The translations under genes were made by a program, and so were the position numbers. Positions 9,822 through 18,978 of a stretch of 64,000 bases of DNA are shown one piece after another (within the stretch, counting starts at the first letter, position 1; every line of letters begins with the position of its first letter). Under the pieces are notes generated by a model. That model was not told where the DNA came from. It ran no database searches and saw only the letters and a list, made by a program, of their open reading frames with translations. Source of the stretch: Alkalibacillus filiformis (GTDB taxonomy: Bacteria; Bacillota; Bacilli; Bacillales; Alkalibacillaceae); NCBI RefSeq assembly GCF_030814115.1, contig NZ_JAUSUP010000008.1, forward strand, positions 1-64,000. The letters are read 5' to 3'.

Positions 9822-11297
9822 ATGACGGAAAAAGTAAGAGTACGTTATGCCCCTAGTCCAACAGGGCATTTGCATATCGGTAACGCAAGAACGGCATTAT
9901 TTAACTATTTATTTGCAAGAAGTACTGGTGGCGAATTTGTCATCCGTATTGAAGATACAGACCAAAAGCGAAATGTCGAAGGTGGAGACATTGGTCAGTT
10001 AAAATACTTAAAATGGTTAGGGATCGACTGGGACGAGAGTGTTGATGTAGGTGGGGATTATGCACCTTACCGCCAAATGGACCGTTTGCATATTTATAGA
10101 AAGTACGCTGATGAGCTTTTAGAAAAAGGTCTTGCTTACAAGTGCTATATGACTGAAGATGAACTTGAGCAAGAACGTGAAGAACAACGTGCTCAAGGAA
10201 AAGTACCAATGTATTCTGGTGCTCATCGTGATTTGACACAAGAGCAAATGGAACAGTTTGAAGCAGAAGGTCGTCAACCAAGCCTTCGTATTCGTGTGCC
10301 AGCAAACGAAACATATACGTTTAGAGACATCGTAAAAGAAAAGATTACGTTTGAATCAAGCGATTTCGGTGATTGGGTAATTATGAAAAAAGACGGTACG
10401 CCAACTTATAACTTTGCGTGTGCGATCGACGATTACTTAATGAAGATTACTCATGTTTTACGTGGTGAAGACCACATTTCAAACACGCCGAAGCAAATGA
10501 TGGTTTATCACTCGTTCGGTTGGGAAGTTCCGACATTTGCTCATATGACGTTAATCGTAAATGAAGAACGTAAGAAATTAAGTAAGCGTGATGAAAGCAT
10601 TATTCAATTTATTGAACAGTATGCAGACTTGGGTTATTTACCTGAAGCGTTATTTAACTTTATTACGTTATTAGGTTGGTCTCCTCAAGGGGAAGAAGAG
10701 CTGTTTACAAGAGAGCAGTTAACAGAGATCTTTGATCCTGAAAGGTTATCGACTTCACCAGCTGTGTTCGACCCACATAAATTAAAGTGGATGAACAACC
10801 AGTACATTAAAGAAAGTTCATTACAACGCGTTGTTGACTTAACGTTGCCGCATTTAATTGAAGCGGGTAAAGTGGATGAAGGTATGGACGAAACAACACG
10901 TCAGTGGGTAGAAGAATTAATTGCTCTATACCATAACCAACTCAATTATGGTGCTGAGATTGTTGAGTTGACAGAGTTGTTCTTCCGTAAAGAAATCAAC
11001 TATAATGAAGAGTGTATGGACGTGTTAAATCAAGAGCATGTTCCGAGTATGCTAGAACACTTTAAGTCAGAGTTAGAACAATTGGATGAACTAACGCCTG
11101 ACAGTGTAAAAGCAGCAACTAAAGCAACACAAAAGGCAACAGGTAATAAAGGTAAGAAATTGTTCATGCCAATTCGTGTAGCAACAACGGCACAAACACA
11201 TGGACCAGAACTACCAAATGCTATTAGCTTATTAGGCAAAGAAACAGTTTTACACCGTTTAGAACAATTAATCAATAAATTAAACTATTCAGCATAA
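9822..11297 (+). CDS. gltX: Glutamyl-tRNA synthetase
   Basis: GltX charges tRNA-Glu; in Bacillus it also misacylates tRNA-Gln for later amidation. The 491 aa class I synthetase shows HIGN at 18-21 within [17 protein letters not shown] and KLSKR at 252-256, then a helical anticodon-binding region after about residue 330. AAAGGAG precedes the ATG. It sits upstream of the cysteine T-box and cysE-cysS, as in B. subtilis. Confidence 0.97.
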   Translation: MTEKVRVRYAPSPTGHLHIGNARTALFNYLFARSTGGEFVIRIEDTDQKRNVEGGDIGQLKYLKWLGIDWDESVDVGGDYAPYRQMDRLHIYRKYADELLEKGLAYKCYMTEDELEQEREEQRAQGKVPMYSGAHRDLTQEQMEQFEAEGRQPSLRIRVPANETYTFRDIVKEKITFESSDFGDWVIMKKDGTPTYNFACAIDDYLMKITHVLRGEDHISNTPKQMMVYHSFGWEVPTFAHMTLIVNEERKKLSKRDESIIQFIEQYADLGYLPEALFNFITLLGWSPQGEEELFTREQLTEIFDPERLSTSPAVFDPHKLKWMNNQYIKESSLQRVVDLTLPHLIEAGKVDEGMDETTRQWVEELIALYHNQLNYGAEIVELTELFFRKEINYNEECMDVLNQEHVPSMLEHFKSELEQLDELTPDSVKAATKATQKATGNKGKKLFMPIRVATTAQTHGPELPNAISLLGKETVLHRLEQLINKLNYSA

Positions 11298-11334
11298 CAT
11301 GTTTCAAAGCACTTAATATAATATACAAAGCGTT

Positions 11335-11574
11335 GATGAGGAGAAGTAAAACGGTCAAGCTAAACACAGAGAGAGCTACATTTGCTGAGAGTAGCTTTTA
11401 GGTTGGCGTTTGAAATGCACCTCAGAGCCTTCACTTGAAACTTGAGTAGAGTGAAGCGGTTAAGTACCGTTAAACACTTCGAAAGTTGAGAGGAATACCT
11501 CTAAACAGAGTGGAACCGCGTTATTAGGCGTCTCTGTCTATCTAAATAGACAGGGGCGCTTTTTAATTTTTAAC
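11335..11574 (+). promoter_or_regulatory. T-box riboswitch, cysteine specifier, upstream of cysE-cysS
   Basis: The 343 bp gltX-cysE gap holds a T-box leader. The invariant T-box sequence AGAGTGGAACCGCG is at 11507-11520. The specifier is read as TGC (Cys) at 11416-11418, in the context GAAATGCAC of the stem I internal loop. A 14 bp terminator stem (11528-11541 with 11546-11559) is followed by a T run. Uncharged tRNA-Cys would favour the antiterminator. The Cys assignment agrees with the genes downstream. A TATAAT at 11317-11322 may be the -10 box, but no good -35 box is visible. Confidence 0.93.
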
Positions 11575-11640
11575 ATTCATAAGTCGCCTCCAACTTCAAG
11601 GCTTTGCATCTTAGAAACACATAAATAAAGGAGGGATTAT

Positions 11641-12303
11641 ATGTTCAAGTTTTTTAAACTGCTTAAAGATGATGTCGATGTTGTATTTGACCAAGACCCT
11701 GCTGCAAGAAGCAGAATTGAGGTCATTTTAACATATGCTGGAGTTCATGCTATTTGGGCACACCGCGTCGCTCATGGATTCCATAAACGAAGAATGTTCT
11801 TTATTGCCCGGGCGATTTCACAGATTAGCCGATTTTTCACAGGGATTGAAATTCACCCAGGTGCGCAAATAGGTCGACGGTTCTTTATCGACCACGGTAT
11901 GGGGGTTGTAGTCGGTGAAACATGTGAGATCGGTGATAACGTCACCATTTATCAAGGTGTGACATTAGGTGGAACCGGAAAAGAAGGTGGAAAACGTCAC
12001 CCGACATTAAAGGATAACGTCTTAGTCGCAACAGGCGCGAAAGTATTAGGTTCAATTACGATTGATGAACATTCCAAAATCGGTGCTGGTTCAGTCGTCT
12101 TAAAAGATGTACCGAAATACTCAACGGTTGTTGGAATACCTGGTAACATCGTCGTGAAAAATGGAGTTAAAGTGAAAAAGAACTTAGACCATCACAAACT
12201 ACCAGACCCTGTTTCAGAGAAGTGCGATTTGTTAGAGCAAAAAATCGCCGAACTACAAGCGGAAGTTAATGAATTGAAAGGAGCTGACCGTCATGACAGT
12301 TAA
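11641..12303 (+). CDS. cysE: Serine O-acetyltransferase
   Basis: CysE makes O-acetylserine from serine and acetyl-CoA, the first committed step of cysteine synthesis. The 220 aa protein has a helical N-terminal part and then a left-handed beta-helix of hexapeptide repeats (about 65-175), including [22 protein letters not shown] and the VTLGGTGK segment. The C-terminal end is a charged, coiled-coil-like tail. AAAGGAGGG precedes the ATG. It overlaps cysS by 11 bases and lies under the cysteine T-box. Confidence 0.95.
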   Translation: MFKFFKLLKDDVDVVFDQDPAARSRIEVILTYAGVHAIWAHRVAHGFHKRRMFFIARAISQISRFFTGIEIHPGAQIGRRFFIDHGMGVVVGETCEIGDNVTIYQGVTLGGTGKEGGKRHPTLKDNVLVATGAKVLGSITIDEHSKIGAGSVVLKDVPKYSTVVGIPGNIVVKNGVKVKKNLDHHKLPDPVSEKCDLLEQKIAELQAEVNELKGADRHDS

Positions 12304-13690
12304 ATTATATAACTCTTTAACGCGCTCAAAAGAAACGTTTGAACCAATTGAAGAAGGAAAAGTAAAGATGTACGTCTGCGGTCCAACAGTATATAACTAT
12401 ATTCACGTAGGTAACGCCAGGCCGGCTATTGTTTTTGATACGATTCGCCGTTACTTTGAGTATGTAGGTTATGATGTTGAATACGTATTGAATTTCACAG
12501 ATGTCGACGATAAGTTAATAAAAGCAGCAGAAGAAATGGGAGAAGAAGTCCCTGAAATTGCTGACCGTTTTATTAATGCATATAAAGAAGATGTTGGCGC
12601 ACTTCATGTAAAAGAAGCGGTTCATCACCCAAGAGTAACTGAAACAATGGATGAGATTTTGCAATTTATTGAAGGGTTAATTGATAAGGGGTATGCGTAT
12701 GAAGCGGATGGTGATGTTTACTTTAAAACACGTGCATTCGATGAGTACGGAAAGTTATCACATCAGTCAATCGATGACTTGCGCTCTGGTGCTCGTATAC
12801 AAGTGGGCGAAAAGAAAAATGACCCATTAGACTTTGCGTTGTGGAAGCAAGCGAAAGAAGGCGAGATTGCTTGGGATAGCCCTTGGGGAAGAGGTCGCCC
12901 GGGTTGGCATATCGAGTGCTCTGCAATGGCGAAAAAGTATTTAGGTGAAACGATTGATATTCATGCTGGCGGCCAAGACTTATCTTTCCCGCACCATGAA
13001 AATGAAATTGCACAATCAGAGTGCATGAATGATCAAACGTTCGCCAACTATTGGTTACACAACGGTTATATCCAGATCGATAATGAAAAGATGTCAAAGT
13101 CACTAGGTAACTTTATTTTAGTCCATGATCTTGTTCGTAACCATAATCCTAATGTCGTTCGTTTCTTCATGTTAAGTGTTCATTATCGTAATCCAATCAA
13201 CTTTAATGATGAATTATTAGCGAGTGCGAAAAATAGCTATGAACGTATTAAAACGGCTTATGACAACTTGAAGCACCGTCGTGAGGCGAGCATGAACTTA
13301 ACTGATGATACAGAGCAATGGAAAGAGAAAATCAACCGACATGTCGAAACGTTTAAACAAGAGATGAATGATGATTTCAATACAGCTAATGCTATTTCTG
13401 TACTGTTCGAACTAGCCAAAGAAGCTAACATTTATATTGACCAAAAACAGACGTCAACAGATGTGATTGATTCTTTCATTAGTACTTTTGACGAACTAAC
13501 GTCTGTATTAGGATTTGAGTTAGCAACAGAAGAGCTTTTAGATGAAGACATTGAGGCTTTAATAGAAGAGCGTATACAAGCAAGAAAAGACCGTAACTTT
13601 AGCCGTGCTGACGAAATTCGTGACGATTTAGCAGATCGAGGAATCATTTTAGAGGATACACCTCAAGGAACGAGATGGAAAAGGCAATGA
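12293..13690 (+). CDS. cysS: Cysteinyl-tRNA synthetase
   Basis: CysS is a monomeric class I synthetase that charges tRNA-Cys. The 465 aa protein shows the zinc ligand Cys29 in [12 protein letters not shown] at 38-41, the zinc-binding region WHIECSAMA and the KMSKS loop at 266-270. Length is almost the same as in B. subtilis. Its start lies in the cysE coding region after GAAAGGAG, so the two are probably translationally coupled. Confidence 0.97.
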   Translation: MTVKLYNSLTRSKETFEPIEEGKVKMYVCGPTVYNYIHVGNARPAIVFDTIRRYFEYVGYDVEYVLNFTDVDDKLIKAAEEMGEEVPEIADRFINAYKEDVGALHVKEAVHHPRVTETMDEILQFIEGLIDKGYAYEADGDVYFKTRAFDEYGKLSHQSIDDLRSGARIQVGEKKNDPLDFALWKQAKEGEIAWDSPWGRGRPGWHIECSAMAKKYLGETIDIHAGGQDLSFPHHENEIAQSECMNDQTFANYWLHNGYIQIDNEKMSKSLGNFILVHDLVRNHNPNVVRFFMLSVHYRNPINFNDELLASAKNSYERIKTAYDNLKHRREASMNLTDDTEQWKEKINRHVETFKQEMNDDFNTANAISVLFELAKEANIYIDQKQTSTDVIDSFISTFDELTSVLGFELATEELLDEDIEALIEERIQARKDRNFSRADEIRDDLADRGIILEDTPQGTRWKRQ

Positions 13691-14085
13691 GTCAAGATTT
13701 AAAACCACACCTTATGAAGAGTTTAACGCTCGCTTACATGGGTGATGTTGTATATGAAAAATATGTACGAGAATATATTATTCAAAAAGGTGAAGTGAAG
13801 CCGCAAGCATTGCACACGATGGCTGTGTCTTTTGTGTCAGCAAAGGCACAGTCGTATGTGCTTCTTCGTTGGATCGAAGATGGTGTGTTAACCGAGCAAG
13901 AAGAAGCGGTCGTTCGAAGAGGGCGAAATGCCAAGTCGAATGTTCCTAAAAATACAGACCCACAAACCTACAGATATAGCACTGCTTTTGAGGCGTTAAT
14001 GGGATATTTATATTTTAACGAGGAGTATGAACGGCTAGATCACCTCGTTTCTCAAGCTATAATGGATATTGAAGAAAGGAGATGA
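13675..14085 (+). CDS. mrnC: Mini-ribonuclease III
   Basis: MrnC is the RNase III catalytic domain without a double-stranded RNA-binding domain; it matures 23S rRNA in Bacillus. The 136 aa protein has [14 protein letters not shown] near the N-terminus, with the acidic metal-binding residue, then [14 protein letters not shown] and [15 protein letters not shown]. The start is uncertain: ATG 13675 has AAGGA six bases upstream, while ATG 13687 would give the classic ATGA overlap with the cysS stop. It continues the cysE-cysS operon. Confidence 0.92.
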   Translation: MEKAMSQDLKPHLMKSLTLAYMGDVVYEKYVREYIIQKGEVKPQALHTMAVSFVSAKAQSYVLLRWIEDGVLTEQEEAVVRRGRNAKSNVPKNTDPQTYRYSTAFEALMGYLYFNEEYERLDHLVSQAIMDIEERR

Positions 14086-14090
14086 GAGTT

Positions 14091-14831
14091 GTGAGTGAAG
14101 AGTGGATTACCGGTAAAAATCCTGTTATAGAAACGTTGAAGTCAGGGCGTTCAGTTAATAGAGTACTTGTGCTAGAGACGATGAAGCCTCAAGTACAGAA
14201 ACAAATTTTTGACATCGCAAAGCAACAAGGTGTTTATGTACAAAAAGTCCCTAAACAAAAGCTCGATACAATAGGTGACCATCACCAAGGTGTAGCCGCC
14301 TCAGTAGCTGCTTATGATTACGCTTCACTAGATGACCTGTTTCAAGTGGCTGAGAAAAGACAAGAAGCGCCTTTCTTTCTATTGTTAGATGAACTAGAAG
14401 ACCCGCACAACCTTGGTTCTATTATGCGAACAGCAGATGCTGTTGGTGCGCATGGCATTATTATTCCGAAGCACCGTTCTGTACAACTAACACAAACAGT
14501 CGCAAAAGCTTCGACAGGTGCTATTGAACACATTCCTGTCGTTCGAGTAACAAATATGAACCAAACGATTGAAGAACTTAAAGAACGTGGGCTGTGGATC
14601 GTTGGGACGGATGCGAAGGGTAAGCAAGATTATCGACAGTCTGAATATGATATGCCGATTGCATTAGTTATCGGTAGTGAAGGTCGTGGCATAAGTCGTC
14701 TCGTTGCGAAAAATTGTGATTGGCTTGTCCATATGCCGATGAAAGGTAAAGTGACATCATTAAATGCTTCTGTTTCAGCAGGGATCCTTATGTATGAAAT
14801 ATATCGCAAACGTTATCCGTTAGGGGACTAG
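14091..14831 (+). CDS. rlmB: 23S rRNA 2'-O-methyltransferase RlmB (TrmH/SPOUT family)
   Basis: This SPOUT methyltransferase is expected to methylate the ribose of a G in 23S rRNA domain V. The 246 aa protein has an N-terminal substrate-binding domain (GKNPVIETLKSGRSVNRVLV) and the C-terminal knot with LLDELEDPHNLGSIMRTADA, VIGSEGRGIS and MPMKGKVTSLNASVSAGILMYE. I prefer GTG 14091, nine bases after the AAAGGAG that ends at 14081; ATG 14082 touches that site directly. It is between mrnC and rae1, the order found in Bacillus. Confidence 0.92.
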   Translation: MSEEWITGKNPVIETLKSGRSVNRVLVLETMKPQVQKQIFDIAKQQGVYVQKVPKQKLDTIGDHHQGVAASVAAYDYASLDDLFQVAEKRQEAPFFLLLDELEDPHNLGSIMRTADAVGAHGIIIPKHRSVQLTQTVAKASTGAIEHIPVVRVTNMNQTIEELKERGLWIVGTDAKGKQDYRQSEYDMPIALVIGSEGRGISRLVAKNCDWLVHMPMKGKVTSLNASVSAGILMYEIYRKRYPLGD

Positions 14832-14836
14832 CCGCT

Positions 14837-15346
14837 ATGATTGTACTAGTTGTAGATGGTTACAATATGATTGGTGACTGGCCTGAATTAAAAAGATTGC
14901 GTGATCATGACCTTGAAGCGGCAAGAAACCGTCTGATTGAAATGCTAGCTGAATATCAAGCTTATATTGGTCATAAAGTCGTTGTTGTATTTGATGCTTA
15001 CACCGTAAGAGATGTAGAGCGTCATTATAATCAATTACAAGTTGAAGTCATTTTTACTAAAGAAAAAGAAACGGCAGATGAGAAGATCGAAAAGCTTGTA
15101 AAAGATGTTATGAATGTAAAAACGAAAGTGTATGTCGCCACATCTGATTATGCTGAACAGTGGACGATTTTTTCCCGCGGAGCATTAAGAAAATCAGCGC
15201 GAGAGCTATTGATTGAAATTCAAGCAATCGATGACGATATTCAAAAAGACCTTGAAAAACAAGTAGAAGTTCAACCGAAAGCGAAAATCCCATTAAGTGA
15301 AAACGTGTTGAAAACCTTCGAAAATTGGCGAAGAGGTAATAAATAG
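14837..15346 (+). CDS. rae1: NYN-domain endoribonuclease, Rae1/YacP family
   Basis: The 169 aa protein matches the YacP family, characterised in B. subtilis as Rae1, a ribosome-associated mRNA endonuclease that cleaves in the A site. The NYN/PIN-like core is visible as VLVVDGYNMIGDW at the N-terminus, VVVFDAYTVRD, FTKEKETADEKIEKL and VATSDYAEQWTIFSRGA, which provide the acidic metal-binding cluster. It begins five bases after rlmB stops and ends the operon before the sigH promoter. Confidence 0.9.
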   Translation: MIVLVVDGYNMIGDWPELKRLRDHDLEAARNRLIEMLAEYQAYIGHKVVVVFDAYTVRDVERHYNQLQVEVIFTKEKETADEKIEKLVKDVMNVKTKVYVATSDYAEQWTIFSRGALRKSARELLIEIQAIDDDIQKDLEKQVEVQPKAKIPLSENVLKTFENWRRGNK

Positions 15347-15356
15347 CGAGATTTAG

Positions 15357-15386
15357 TTGACTGAAAATTCGCAACTCCTGTATAAT
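15357..15386 (+). promoter_or_regulatory. Promoter upstream of sigH
   Basis: TTGACT (15357-15362), an 18 bp spacer and TATAAT (15381-15386) form a good sigma-A-type promoter about 120 bases before the sigH start. Confidence 0.75.
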
Positions 15387-15505
15387 AACCTTATATTTAC
15401 ACTATTAGTAATATAAGACCTCAGTTTTAATAGATTTATGGGGAGCGTTTAACCTCATGACTTGCTGATGTACGATAGGTCTGGTTCATTACGGGAGGAA
15501 TCTGT

Positions 15506-16156
15506 GTGAGCATCAAACAAGAAACGAAGAACCATCCTAATTATTCTCAGTACGAAGATGAAAGGGTAGTTGAGTTTGTTCAAGAAGGTGAAGTACAAGC
15601 TTTAGAGTATCTAATTAATAAGTACAGAAGTTTTGTTAGAGCGAAGGCGAGAACGTACTTTTTAATTGGGGCGGATCGCGAAGATATTGTACAAGAAGGA
15701 ATGATCGGGTTATATAAAGCTATAAGAGATTATCAAAATAACAAGCAATCTTCGTTTAAGATGTTCGCTGAGCTTTGTGTAACACGCCAAATCATTACAG
15801 CAATTAAAACAGCAACGAGGCAGAAACACATTCCTTTAAACTCCTATATATCATTGGACAAGCCAGTTTATGAGGAAGATTCTGACCGTACATTAATTGA
15901 TATAATAGCAGAAGATGAAATGTCTGACCCTGAACAACTCCTTATTAACCGAGAGAAATACGGTGATATGGAGATTAAAATGAGGGAGTTATTAAGTGAC
16001 TTAGAACGAGAAGTATTACACTTATATCTTGATGGTCGTACATATCAGGAAATTTCAGTGCTATTGGACCGTCATGTTAAATCAATCGACAATGCGTTGC
16101 AGCGAGTTAAAAGGAAATTAGAGCGTTATTTATCAGTTGGAGAGATCTCCTTATAA
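15506..16156 (+). CDS. sigH: RNA polymerase sigma factor SigH
   Basis: SigH (Spo0H) directs transcription at the transition to stationary phase, competence and early sporulation. The 216 aa protein has region 2 (ALEYLINKYRSFVRAKARTYFLIGADREDIVQEGMIGLYKAI, about residues 34-75) and region 4 with a helix-turn-helix (LSDLEREVLHLYLDGRTYQEISVLLDRHVKSIDNALQRVKRKL, about 160-205). The start is GTG after CGGGAGGAA. Its place between rae1 and rpmG-secE-nusG is the B. subtilis arrangement. Its presence suggests, but does not prove, a spore former. Confidence 0.95.
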   Translation: MSIKQETKNHPNYSQYEDERVVEFVQEGEVQALEYLINKYRSFVRAKARTYFLIGADREDIVQEGMIGLYKAIRDYQNNKQSSFKMFAELCVTRQIITAIKTATRQKHIPLNSYISLDKPVYEEDSDRTLIDIIAEDEMSDPEQLLINREKYGDMEIKMRELLSDLEREVLHLYLDGRTYQEISVLLDRHVKSIDNALQRVKRKLERYLSVGEISL

Positions 16157-16170
16157 GCCTCTATGCTAAT

Positions 16171-16199
16171 TTGACATAATCCTACTAGCGTGGTAGATT
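16171..16199 (+). promoter_or_regulatory. Promoter upstream of rpmG-secE
   Basis: TTGACA (16171-16176), a 17 bp spacer and TAGATT (16194-16199) form a likely sigma-A promoter between sigH and rpmG. The -10 box is imperfect. Confidence 0.6.
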
Positions 16200-16239
16200 A
16201 TTAAAAGTGATAAAATAGGTGATAAGAAGAGGTAGGACT

Positions 16240-16386
16240 ATGCGTAAAAAGGTCGCATTAGCATGCACAGAATGTAATCAACGTAATTATACAACAGAGA
16301 AAACAGCTCAAACCTCTGAACGAATAGAGATTAAAAAGTTTTGTAAAAGGTGTGGTCGACACACACTTCACCGTGAAACGAAGTAG
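16240..16386 (+). CDS. rpmG: 50S ribosomal protein L33, zinc-binding form
   Basis: A 48 aa protein beginning [12 protein letters not shown] matches L33. Two CXXC pairs (C9/C12 and C35/C38) show that this is the zinc-containing C+ paralogue; zinc-free C- copies usually lie elsewhere in the genome and would substitute under zinc starvation. The start follows AAGAGGTAGG. It lies directly before secE, as in most bacteria. Confidence 0.95.
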   Translation: MRKKVALACTECNQRNYTTEKTAQTSERIEIKKFCKRCGRHTLHRETK

Positions 16387-16415
16387 TGTCGGTATTGGTG
16401 TTAGGGGGGAAAAAC

Positions 16416-16583
16416 ATGATTAGCTTCTTAAAAGATGTCAGCCGTGAGATGCGAAAGGTTAGTTGGCCTAAAGGTAATGAACTAACTAAATATACAATCA
16501 TTGTTATTATGACGGTTATATTTGTTACTATTTACTTCACTATTGTTGATTTAGGAATAACACAGATTTTAGAGCTTTTCTAA
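16416..16583 (+). CDS. secE: Protein translocase subunit SecE
   Basis: SecE clamps SecY in the membrane and is essential for the Sec channel. The 55 aa protein is the short Gram-positive type: an amphipathic helix SFLKDVSREMRKVSWPKGNEL followed by one membrane span (about 27-50). The ATG at 16416 is chosen because a run of six G (16404-16409) precedes it; an in-frame upstream GTG at 16386 would add ten residues untypical of the family. Confidence 0.93.
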   Translation: MISFLKDVSREMRKVSWPKGNELTKYTIIVIMTVIFVTIYFTIVDLGITQILELF

Positions 16584-16594
16584 AAGTTTGACGA

Positions 16595-16656
16595 TTGAAA
16601 AGTATAAGAATGTGATATAATGTTAAAAAGAAAAACCCGCATGGTCGGGTTTTTTA
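16595..16656 (+). terminator. Hairpin with T run between secE and nusG, just after a possible extended -10 promoter
   Basis: AAAACCCG pairs with CGGGTTTT (about 16632-16655), followed by more T, which forms a small terminator-like hairpin. Directly upstream, TATAAT (16616-16621) preceded by TGA resembles an extended -10 promoter, with TTGAAA 15 bp before it. A transcript from that promoter would meet the hairpin within a few bases. The hairpin may simply end the sigH-rpmG-secE message. Confidence 0.55.
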
Positions 16657-16744
16657 TATTGGTTTAAAATGGTTTTGTTTCAAGATCTTTTTATATAAAA
16701 ATGAAAGTGAAAGTAATAGGAGGGAAGGCATAAAGCCACATTAA

Positions 16745-17278
16745 ATGGAGAAAAATTGGTATGTTGTACACACGTACTCTGGCTATGAAAACAAAGTAAA
16801 GTTGAACTTAGAGAAGCGTATTGAATCAATGGGAATGGAAGATAAAATTTTCCGTGTGATTGTGCCAGAAGAGGAAGAAACAGAAATAAAAGATGGAAAG
16901 AAGAAAACATCTATGAAGAAGGTTTTTCCAGGTTACGTTTTAACAGAGATGGTCATGACAGATGACTCGTGGTTTGTTGTTCGTAATACACCAGGCGTAA
17001 CTGGCTTTGTTGGTTCGACTGGTTCAGGTTCAAAGCCAATTCCAGTATTACCAGAAGAAGCGGACAAAATCCTAAAACAAATGGGTGTTCAAGATAGCGC
17101 GCAAGAAATTGATCTTGAACTGAAGGAAACAGTTAAAGTAGTAGATGGGCCATTCGCTAACTTTACTGGTACAATTGAAAATATTGACTTAGATAAACAA
17201 AAGGTTAAAGTGCATGTTAATATGTTCGGTCGTGAAACGCCAGTTGAGTTAGATTTCACTCAGGTTGAAAAATTATAA
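16745..17278 (+). CDS. nusG: Transcription elongation factor NusG
   Basis: NusG binds RNA polymerase and affects pausing and termination. The 177 aa protein has the NGN domain (NWYVVHTYSGYENKVKLNLEKR, then FPGYVLTEMVMTDDSWFVVRNTPGVTGFVGS) and a C-terminal KOW domain (about 125-175, VVDGPFANFTGTIENIDLDKQKVKV). No classical GGAGG stands next to the ATG at 16745, although AGGAGGG occurs further up at 16719-16725. The position after secE is conserved. Confidence 0.95.
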   Translation: MEKNWYVVHTYSGYENKVKLNLEKRIESMGMEDKIFRVIVPEEEETEIKDGKKKTSMKKVFPGYVLTEMVMTDDSWFVVRNTPGVTGFVGSTGSGSKPIPVLPEEADKILKQMGVQDSAQEIDLELKETVKVVDGPFANFTGTIENIDLDKQKVKVHVNMFGRETPVELDFTQVEKL

Positions 17279-17357
17279 TCAATCACTTGCATATTCTGAT
17301 TAAAGATGCTAAAATTTTTATGTTTCGTATGGCTTGAAAAAGCTGTTGCAAATATTG

Positions 17358-17395
17358 AGTGGGAGGGGTATAACACATGACCCCAGTTACCACAT
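17358..17395 (+). promoter_or_regulatory. Conserved leader element before rplK (AGTGGGAGG ... ACCACAT)
   Basis: AGTGGGAGG (17358-17366) and ACCACAT (17389-17395) lie 26-63 bases before rplK. The same pair recurs before rplA at 17996-18024. The surrounding leader resembles the Bacillus rplK leader. It is a candidate binding site for ribosomal protein L1, the known autoregulator of L11 operons elsewhere; that role is inference. Confidence 0.5.
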
Positions 17396-17420
17396 CACGG
17401 ACTTTAAGGAGGTGTGTCTC

Positions 17421-17846
17421 GTGGCTAAAAAAGTAGTAGACGTTGTAAAATTACAAATTCCTGCAGGTAAAGCTAACCCAGCTCCGCCAGTAGGTCCTGC
17501 ATTAGGTCAAGCTGGTGTTAATATCATGGGATTCTGTAAGGAATTTAACGCACAAACACAAGATCAAGCTGGTATGATTATCCCGGTTGAAATTTCGGTT
17601 TATGAAGACCGTTCATTTACATTCGTAACGAAAACGCCACCGGCTGCAGTTCTTCTGAAAAAAGCAGCTGGTATCGAATCAGGTTCTGGTGAGCCTAACC
17701 GTAACAAGGTAGCTACTGTTAAGCGTGATCAAGTACGTGAAATCGCTGAAACAAAAATGCCTGATTTAAACGCTGCTGACGTTGATGCGGCAGTACGCAT
17801 GGTTGAAGGTACTGCACGTAGCATGGGTATTACTGTAGAAGACTAA
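17421..17846 (+). CDS. rplK: 50S ribosomal protein L11
   Basis: L11 is part of the GTPase-associated centre and, in the stringent response, is needed for RelA-type activation. The 141 aa protein shows the proline-rich switch [23 protein letters not shown] near the N-terminus and the rRNA-binding C-terminal domain from about residue 70. The GTG at 17421 is selected because AAGGAGGTG precedes it and it gives the normal L11 N-terminus; an in-frame ATG at 17334 would add 29 unrelated residues. Confidence 0.96.
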   Translation: MAKKVVDVVKLQIPAGKANPAPPVGPALGQAGVNIMGFCKEFNAQTQDQAGMIIPVEISVYEDRSFTFVTKTPPAAVLLKKAAGIESGSGEPNRNKVATVKRDQVREIAETKMPDLNAADVDAAVRMVEGTARSMGITVED

Positions 17847-17873
17847 TACTTGTCAGTTCATTAATGCGAAATT

Positions 17874-17906
17874 AGGTTGCGAAAGTACTTTCGCAACCTT
17901 TATTAC
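17874..17906 (+). terminator. Terminator-like hairpin between rplK and rplA
   Basis: A perfect 12 bp stem (AGGTTGCGAAAG at 17874-17885 with CTTTCGCAACCT at 17888-17899) is followed by TTATTA. The two-base gap implies that the terminal pairs open to form the loop. The short T run suggests partial termination, which would set L11 above L1. Confidence 0.7.
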
Positions 17907-17995
17907 GCCAAAAAGCGTAACGACGTTCAGTGAGGTGTAAAAGCCAATACACACACTGTCTTCGCCTAAAGGCTCGTCGCGAACGAGTTGACTTT

Positions 17996-18024
17996 AGTGG
18001 GAGGTTCAACCGTTAAAACCACAT
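17996..18024 (+). promoter_or_regulatory. Second copy of the AGTGGGAGG ... ACCACAT leader element, before rplA
   Basis: AGTGGGAGG (17996-18004) and ACCACAT (18018-18024) repeat the pair found before rplK, here 17-45 bases before the rplA start. The gap between the two halves is 13 bases here and 22 before rplK, so the pair is probably a stem or binding site with a variable loop. Confidence 0.5.
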
Positions 18025-18040
18025 TGAGGAGGAAGTTAAA

Positions 18041-18739
18041 ATGGCTAAAAGAGGTAAAAAGTATCAAGAGGCTTTAAAGCTTGTTGATCGTACGCAAGCA
18101 TATGATGTTAACGAAGCAATTGAGTTAGTGAAGAAAACGACAGTTGCTAATTTTGATGAAACAGTTGAAGCAGCTTTTCGTTTAGGTGTTGACCCTAAGA
18201 AAGCTGATCAACAAATTCGTGGAGCGATGGTTTTACCGCATGGTACTGGTAAAACACAACGCGTTTTAGTAATTGCTAAAGGCGATAAAGCAAAAGAAGC
18301 TGAAGCTGCAGGTGCAGATTACGTAGGCGATCAAGAATACATTGATCAAATCAACAATGGTTGGTTCGAGTTCGACGTAGTTGTTGCAACACCTGATATG
18401 ATGGCTGAAGTTGGTAAGCTAGGTCGTGTATTAGGACCTAAAGGCTTAATGCCTAACCCTAAAACAGGCACTGTAACTTTTGAAATCGAAAAAGCTGTTC
18501 AAGAAATCAAGGCTGGTAAAGTTGAATACCGTGTTGATAAAGCAGGTAACATTCACGTACCAATCGGTAAAGTTTCTTTCGATGATCAAAAGCTAGTTGC
18601 AAACTTCGAAGCAATTACAGAGACGTTGTTCAAAGCAAAACCACAAACATCTAAAGGCACTTACATGCGTAATGCTTCTGTTTCATCTACTATGGGTCCT
18701 GGAATCCGTGTTGATGTTTCAAGTTACGCTAAAAAATAA
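18041..18739 (+). CDS. rplA: 50S ribosomal protein L1
   Basis: L1 forms the mobile stalk near the E site that helps release deacylated tRNA, and it is a translational repressor of its own operon in many bacteria. The 232 aa protein shows the conserved [19 protein letters not shown] loop (about residues 127-145) and the C-terminal [20 protein letters not shown] segment. GAGGAGG precedes the ATG. A leader of about 190 bases with a terminator and a repeated element separates it from rplK. Confidence 0.97.
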   Translation: MAKRGKKYQEALKLVDRTQAYDVNEAIELVKKTTVANFDETVEAAFRLGVDPKKADQQIRGAMVLPHGTGKTQRVLVIAKGDKAKEAEAAGADYVGDQEYIDQINNGWFEFDVVVATPDMMAEVGKLGRVLGPKGLMPNPKTGTVTFEIEKAVQEIKAGKVEYRVDKAGNIHVPIGKVSFDDQKLVANFEAITETLFKAKPQTSKGTYMRNASVSSTMGPGIRVDVSSYAKK

Positions 18740-18769
18740 TTGACTTTAGTTTTGAATATGTTTTATAAT
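18740..18769 (+). promoter_or_regulatory. Promoter of the rplJ-rplL operon
   Basis: TTGACT (18740-18745), an 18 bp spacer and TATAAT (18764-18769) begin immediately after the rplA stop codon and precede the L10 leader. Confidence 0.8.
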
Positions 18770-18800
18770 AGTTTTGTTGTAAAACTTAATGATAATTATA

Positions 18801-18929
18801 CCGTAGACAGTAGGAGCGGATAATCGCTTAAATATTCCTGCCGAGGTGTGTTAACGTATATTTTGTACAAGAATGTTATGTGCAATTTTATCTAACCATA
18901 CCTCCATGTCTGCATGGAGGTATTTTTTT
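18801..18929 (+). promoter_or_regulatory. L10 leader RNA with attenuator
   Basis: The segment starting CCGTAGACAGTAGGAGCGG and containing TTCCTGCCGAGGTGTG matches the conserved ribosomal protein L10 leader, which binds L10(L12)4. A terminator follows: ATACCTCCATG (18898-18908) pairs with CATGGAGGTAT (18913-18923), then a T run. Excess L10 would stabilise the leader fold and allow termination before rplJ. Confidence 0.93.
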
Positions 18930-18978
18930 GGGCGAAAACACCGATCGGTATGATGAGAAATAATTAGGGGGTGGAACA

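Noticed and set aside
9940-10314. 124-codon minus-strand reading frame inside gltX
   Set aside because: Same reason: it is a shadow of gltX with His/Leu-rich composition.
12723-13103. 126-codon minus-strand reading frame inside cysS
   Set aside because: It is fully opposite conserved cysS motifs and has no ribosome binding site or family resemblance.
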